This document shows positions 13,301-15,710 of a stretch of DNA of 15,710 nt, one piece after another (the stretch's first letter is position 1; the number at the start of each line of letters is the position of its first letter). The notes below the pieces were generated by a model. The model had not been told where the DNA came from and ran no database searches. It was given only the letters and a program-made list of their open reading frames with translations. A program made the position numbers and the translations under genes. The DNA is from Ignavibacteriota bacterium (lineage in GTDB: Bacteria > Bacteroidota > Ignavibacteria > UBA10030 > SZUA-254), in assembly GCA_016191715.1 (NCBI GenBank), contig JACPVN010000452.1, forward strand, positions 1 to 15,710. Reading direction: 5' to 3'.

Positions 13301-15710
13301 CTACCGTATTCACCGATGTAAACGGTTTCGGTTCTGCAATCTGGTACGGCGGTCCAAACGTTCCGGTTGATGGGAATGCCGTCATTAAAGTCGTTTGGAA
13401 GAAAGGGACTACATCAGTAGTTCTTGACAGTTCAATAGTGACGTACTCAGGTGCGGCGCTGATTGCCGGAGGTCCGGAGCAAACGGATACACTGATTGCA
13501 GGTTCAGGGAAAAGTTATTCCTACTTTGTACGTGATGCAAACGGTAATCCCCTTGCAGAGGGAACTCAAATATCGGTATCGAAGTATGATGAAGCAGCCT
13601 CATCAATACTATTAACCGGTGATACGAGTATGACGATGACAGATACACGTGATACCAATCTCACTAAATTCACATTTGATATTTTAGATACCAATACGAC
13701 GATTCTAACGCCGAGGAAACTTGGAATAAAAATAAAAGTTACCGGTCCGAACGGAAATGCACTGGATACCTCACGAAGTACAGTGAAGGGATATGTACCG
13801 ACTTCAGATAGAATTAAATTTGTAGTCTTGATGAAGAGTCAGCCAAGAATTTATGTTTCGGGTGTCAACAGAACTGATACTGACACATTATTATATGAAT
13901 TGCAGGATAGCAGTGGCGCTCGTATGCCGACTCCCGGACTGACAGTCGCGTTCGATTTTCAGGGACAACAAGGCGAGTTCACTCCGCAATACGCCGAAAC
14001 GGACATCAACGGCAGAGTACAAACCATTTTTAGAAGTGGAGAAAAAGCAGAAACCGTGAAAGTGTTTGCTCAGTTAGGAAGAATCATTTCATCCAAACAA
14101 GATATTGTTGTCTTACCTGGTCCGCCGGCACAATCATTCTTCGGTTTTAATGCAGTTCGCTCCGGCGGGACTGATTCGAAGGTAAACTTCCCGGGTATGT
14201 TTTCATCAAACAATAAAATCGGGGAACTACAAGTAAGTTTGGGTGATACTCATGGTAATCCGGTTATTAATAATACACGAGTTACATTTTTAACAAATGC
14301 CGGTTTCGTTCAGTCAAGTGGTTTTACACAGAACGGTAGAGTTTTGGTTAACTGGTTGGGAGGTGAACCATTTCCTTCGAACGGCATTGCAAATCTAGTT
14401 GCCGCAACAACGGACCAGAATAATCAACAAATGAGTAAAAATCTCTCTCTGGTGTATTCAGGTCAGGCAGTTGTCACAAGCAGTTTGAACAATGGTTTTG
14501 TGTTTCGCCAAGGCATTGATTCATCATTCACATATTCTGTTGCAGATAGCAATGGAAATCCGTTAGCAGAAGGGACGACAATAAATGTATCAGCAACCGG
14601 CACAGGCGCTAATTCAGTTCTTGTTTCCGGTGATGTCAATGTAACGATGTCGGATGTTTCCAATCCGGCATACACACAATTCAATATCAATCTCCAGGAT
14701 ACGAATACAACCTTTGTCGGAGATAGGACATTACGGTTCGAAATTTCAGTTGCGGGTCCTAACGGTTCGGTGATAAAACGGGTAACGACGACCTTACAGG
14801 GCATTATTCCTCCGCCGGTTCCTCGTGTAGCCGGAATTCGTTTAGAGTCGGTCTCAGTTCCTGTGTTGACAGTGAAAGATGGTGGCGGAACAGAAACGAG
14901 TTTATTGACCTATCAAATACTCGATAGCTTAGGAAATCCGATTCGAAAAGAAGGAATTCAACTTGTAATGTCCGGAACAGGAATTCCGTTCCTCTTTACT
15001 CCTGAAACGACGACAACAAATGCAAGCGGTCAGGCACAAACACTCTTCCACAGTGACACTGTCGCGGGAATTGTTCAGGTAATTGCCAGAACAGTTTCAG
15101 GGTTCGTGCAGTCGTCACCTTCAAAAATTGTTATTGTTGGTGGAAAGCCATCACAACAATTCTTCACATTCTTGTTGACTCGACCGAACGCGACAGGAGA
15201 AAAAGTGAACTATCCCGGCGCAATGCCGTTGATTCAGAAAATTGGTGAAGCGCAAGTGCAAGCCGGCGACCGATATGGGAATCCAGTGCCTGCCGGAACA
15301 CCAATTTATTTCACCACAAATGCAGGCGTCATTCAAGGTTCGGCATTTACAGACACAAATGGTTTTGCAAAAGTTGAGTGGTTCGGTGGAAATCCTGTTC
15401 CCGTTGGCGGTGCCGCTACCGTCAAGGCATCAGCAAGTGGAGAAGGGACTTCTATTGTTGTTGACAGCACTGTTGTGACATACTCCGGTCAGGTGATGAT
15501 AGGAGGTGGACCCCAACCGGGATTTGAAATAATAGGTGCAGGTTCTACGACGTTTGGTTTTACAGTTCGCGATGCGAATGGTAATCCCCCAGCAGAAGGT
15601 TCACGAGTTCTTGTATCAGTTTCAGGAAGCGGCGCGAACGCGGTCGTTCTCTCTGGCGATGTAAATGTGACAATGCCTGATACAAGGGACAGCAGTTTAT
15701 CCCGCTTTAC
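10306..15710 (+). CDS. Giant surface lipoprotein with repeated invasin-like Ig modules (3' end outside window)
   Basis: The frame stays open from ATG 10306 to the window end, giving at least 1801 residues. The N-terminus is a lipoprotein signal: a hydrophobic stretch LFFSFIFFAC with the lipid-accepting Cys at residue 33, then KEDEG. The acidic run right after Cys resembles the lipoprotein export signal described in Bacteroidota, which places lipoproteins on the outer face of the outer membrane. Residues about 50-133 resemble a carboxypeptidase-regulatory-like domain (VEGTIYD at the start, SDSRGNYKF in the middle). From residue 146 the protein consists of five cycles of three Ig-like modules related to the Big_1/invasin type (motifs such as YGNPV, FTTNAG, TDTNG). 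No enzyme motif was seen. It follows the secretin gene with a good Shine-Dalgarno and is probably cotranscribed. A stalk or adhesin role is inference. The C-terminus is not visible, so an end domain cannot be named. Confidence 0.93.
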   Translation, partial: MAATKTFQFMITHRTLSVAMTAVLFFSFIFFACKEDEGPTGIVTPDPTTVEGTIYDKLALPIGGAEISMRASFAPADTTVSDSRGNYKFVVQWPDTGSRGWIVLTATKTGYYSKTDSFNVEAAKTYSKSYSLTSKADTITPGPNSSGIARLVFISASHSFANVKGVGKRESIVFTFEARDSADVPLDSAHQANIAFRIMPAIDGGEKLAPETTKTSFVVGSNGRVTTTLTSGHKAGIVQVEASVVDIQTINATSPAIPIYSGPPDAGHFTVALEKLNFPGLGFLGVQNKVTVQVGDKWGNPVPDSTAIYFSTSGGIIQPAALTDEVGIAQVTLSSGNSQPADGFGWVYASTVGDSGKLVKDSIRVLFSGAPRVEPQDFDFTITDGGSLLIPFKVFDKNRNPLSTGTRITVTFSGDATSELAFSGDIDVTMPDTQDSTFTQFKINARDTVVQSPSSDKGLLMTINISGPNGNMLRSYVGLLRGTGGTVTTSGTPASIVLTGLTTNTVSVHGTGSNETAIMTFLVRDKSGRSIPQDSATVDFEIIGPDGGVSLFPTSVQTDAQGRVQTALTSGTIAGVVQVVASIDTGGVTRLASTPVSITIAGGLPDQNHFSIAVGQLNIPGLVRYGVTDNITVYVGDEYGNPVQPNTAVYFTTTGGYVEASAYTNTSGIASTTLRSAEPEPRNGYATVTATTIDKNNNEVKDSVFVLFSGFPIITASNYNIQLADDSSFSLWFGVHDRNHNHLSSGTQVQVSVGGRNSSEIQLYGDISTTLPDALYGGYRLDTFFVNIVDKVGGSLRSGQFDITISVSGPNGAIALPIPGILLATRTPKIKSLTLLSNVPRELSIAGVGGVDTLQLEYQILDSLNQVINRTGERVDFEFTGRFGEFSPSYDETDNDGKVQTTFHTGEVVESVKVRALVPNSDVVSVEKTIFIRPGSPHPGNARLIVSMPNDTIPKVNFAAKYSRNEQVGKVKIQIKDENDNPVPGEKIEFETNAGEIRATVFTDVNGFGSAIWYGGPNVPVDGNAVIKVVWKKGTTSVVLDSSIVTYSGAALIAGGPEQTDTLIAGSGKSYSYFVRDANGNPLAEGTQISVSKYDEAASSILLTGDTSMTMTDTRDTNLTKFTFDILDTNTTILTPRKLGIKIKVTGPNGNALDTSRSTVKGYVPTSDRIKFVVLMKSQPRIYVSGVNRTDTDTLLYELQDSSGARMPTPGLTVAFDFQGQQGEFTPQYAETDINGRVQTIFRSGEKAETVKVFAQLGRIISSKQDIVVLPGPPAQSFFGFNAVRSGGTDSKVNFPGMFSSNNKIGELQVSLGDTHGNPVINNTRVTFLTNAGFVQSSGFTQNGRVLVNWLGGEPFPSNGIANLVAATTDQNNQQMSKNLSLVYSGQAVVTSSLNNGFVFRQGIDSSFTYSVADSNGNPLAEGTTINVSATGTGANSVLVSGDVNVTMSDVSNPAYTQFNINLQDTNTTFVGDRTLRFEISVAGPNGSVIKRVTTTLQGIIPPPVPRVAGIRLESVSVPVLTVKDGGGTETSLLTYQILDSLGNPIRKEGIQLVMSGTGIPFLFTPETTTTNASGQAQTLFHSDTVAGIVQVIARTVSGFVQSSPSKIVIVGGKPSQQFFTFLLTRPNATGEKVNYPGAMPLIQKIGEAQVQAGDRYGNPVPAGTPIYFTTNAGVIQGSAFTDTNGFAKVEWFGGNPVPVGGAATVKASASGEGTSIVVDSTVVTYSGQVMIGGGPQPGFEIIGAGSTTFGFTVRDANGNPPAEGSRVLVSVSGSGANAVVLSGDVNVTMPDTRDSSLSRF
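10741..11760 (+). repeat. Ig super-repeat cycle 1 (modules A, B, C)
   Basis: A at 10741-11106 (LTSGHKAGIVQVEAS), B at 11107-11412 (VGDKWGNPVPDSTAIYF, ending VLFSG) and C at 11413-11760 (SGDIDVTMPDTQDS, then SGPNGNML). Length is 1020 bases. B and C resemble cycle 2 more than cycles 3-5. Confidence 0.8.
11761..12786 (+). repeat. Ig super-repeat cycle 2
   Basis: A at 11761-12120 (TDAQGRVQTALTSGTIAGVV), B at 12121-12435 (GDEYGNPVQPNTAVYFTT, ending VLFSG) and C at 12436-12786 (YGDISTTLPDA, SGPNGAIAL). Length is 1026 bases. The C module is the most diverged of the set. Confidence 0.8.
12787..13797 (+). repeat. Ig super-repeat cycle 3
   Basis: A at 12787-13113 (LEYQILDSLNQVINRTGERV), B at 13114-13452 (VKIQIKDENDNPVPG, YGGPNVPVDGNA, ending VTYSG) and C at 13453-13797 (VRDANGNPLAEGTQ, TGDTSMTMTDTRD, TGPNGNALD). 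Length is 1011 bases. Confidence 0.8.
13798..14808 (+). repeat. Ig super-repeat cycle 4
   Basis: A at 13798-14127 (GEFTPQYAETDINGRVQT, very like GEFSPSYDETDNDGKVQT of cycle 3), B at 14128-14463 (VNFPGMFSSNNKIGELQV, ending LVYSG) and C at 14464-14808 (ADSNGNPLAEGTT, SGDVNVTMSD, AGPNGSVIK). Length is 1011 bases. Confidence 0.8.
14809..15710 (+). repeat. Ig super-repeat cycle 5 (cut by window end)
   Basis: A at 14809-15144 (LTYQILDSLGNPIRKEG), B at 15145-15489 (VNYPGAMPLIQKIGEAQV, FGGNPVPVGGAA, ending VTYSG) and an incomplete C from 15490 (VRDANGNPPAEGS, SGDVNVTMPDTRDSS). It is closest to cycles 3 and 4. Confidence 0.8.

Noticed and set aside
14463..14804. Minus-strand ORF of 113 codons and other minus-strand ORFs inside the large genes
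   Set aside because: They mirror strongly conserved Ig modules on the + strand, show no recognisable domains and lack ribosome binding sites.
10741..15710. CRISPR or tandem DNA repeat
   Set aside because: The periodicity is at the protein level with diverged DNA and an uninterrupted reading frame; there are no short identical direct repeats with spacers.

Overview
The window looks like chromosome from a Gram-negative bacterium of the FCB superphylum (Ignavibacteria or a related Bacteroidota-side lineage; the exact lineage is inference). The main evidence is a type IX secretion C-terminal sorting domain with a YPNPFNP core on the first gene, a predicted surface lipoprotein whose Cys is followed by a Bacteroidota-like acidic export signal (CKEDE), and moderate-to-low GC. 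All six genes lie on the + strand and fill almost the whole window. I saw no tRNA, rRNA, CRISPR array or insertion sequence.

Region 1 (1-4962) is the 3' part of a giant secreted mosaic protein. It carries Ig/cadherin-like, ASPM/SPD-2/Hydin-like, He_PIG-like, HYR-like and six SdrD-B-like domains, then an unrecognised region and the sorting domain. Its 5' end lies outside the window. A strong intrinsic terminator (5023-5059) separates it from the next unit.

Region 2 (about 5163-10231) is a compact type IV pilus / secretin operon. It starts with a sigma70-like promoter that almost abuts the first ATG. It encodes a PilT-family ATPase, a PilM-PilN fusion (actin-like domain, NLLP motif, membrane segment, periplasmic domain), a PilO protein with a C-terminal PilP/GspC-HR-like domain, and a short PilQ/GspD-type secretin. 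The usual four alignment genes pilMNOP are thus condensed into two polypeptides that would link the cytoplasm to the outer-membrane secretin. The ATPase lacks the conserved Glu-Asp pair of its Asp box. No pilin, PilB, PilC or prepilin peptidase gene is present in the window.

Region 3 (10306 to the window end) follows the secretin gene by 74 bases with no visible terminator. It is the 5' part of a giant lipoprotein of at least 1801 residues, with a carboxypeptidase-regulatory-like domain and then five copies of a three-module Ig-like super-repeat with a period of about 1.01-1.03 kb. It is probably exposed on the cell surface and, from its position, may work with the pilus/secretin machine (inference).

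The best candidates for something undescribed are the condensed PilMN + PilOP + short secretin assembly, its atypical PilT-like ATPase, and the linked surface lipoprotein.
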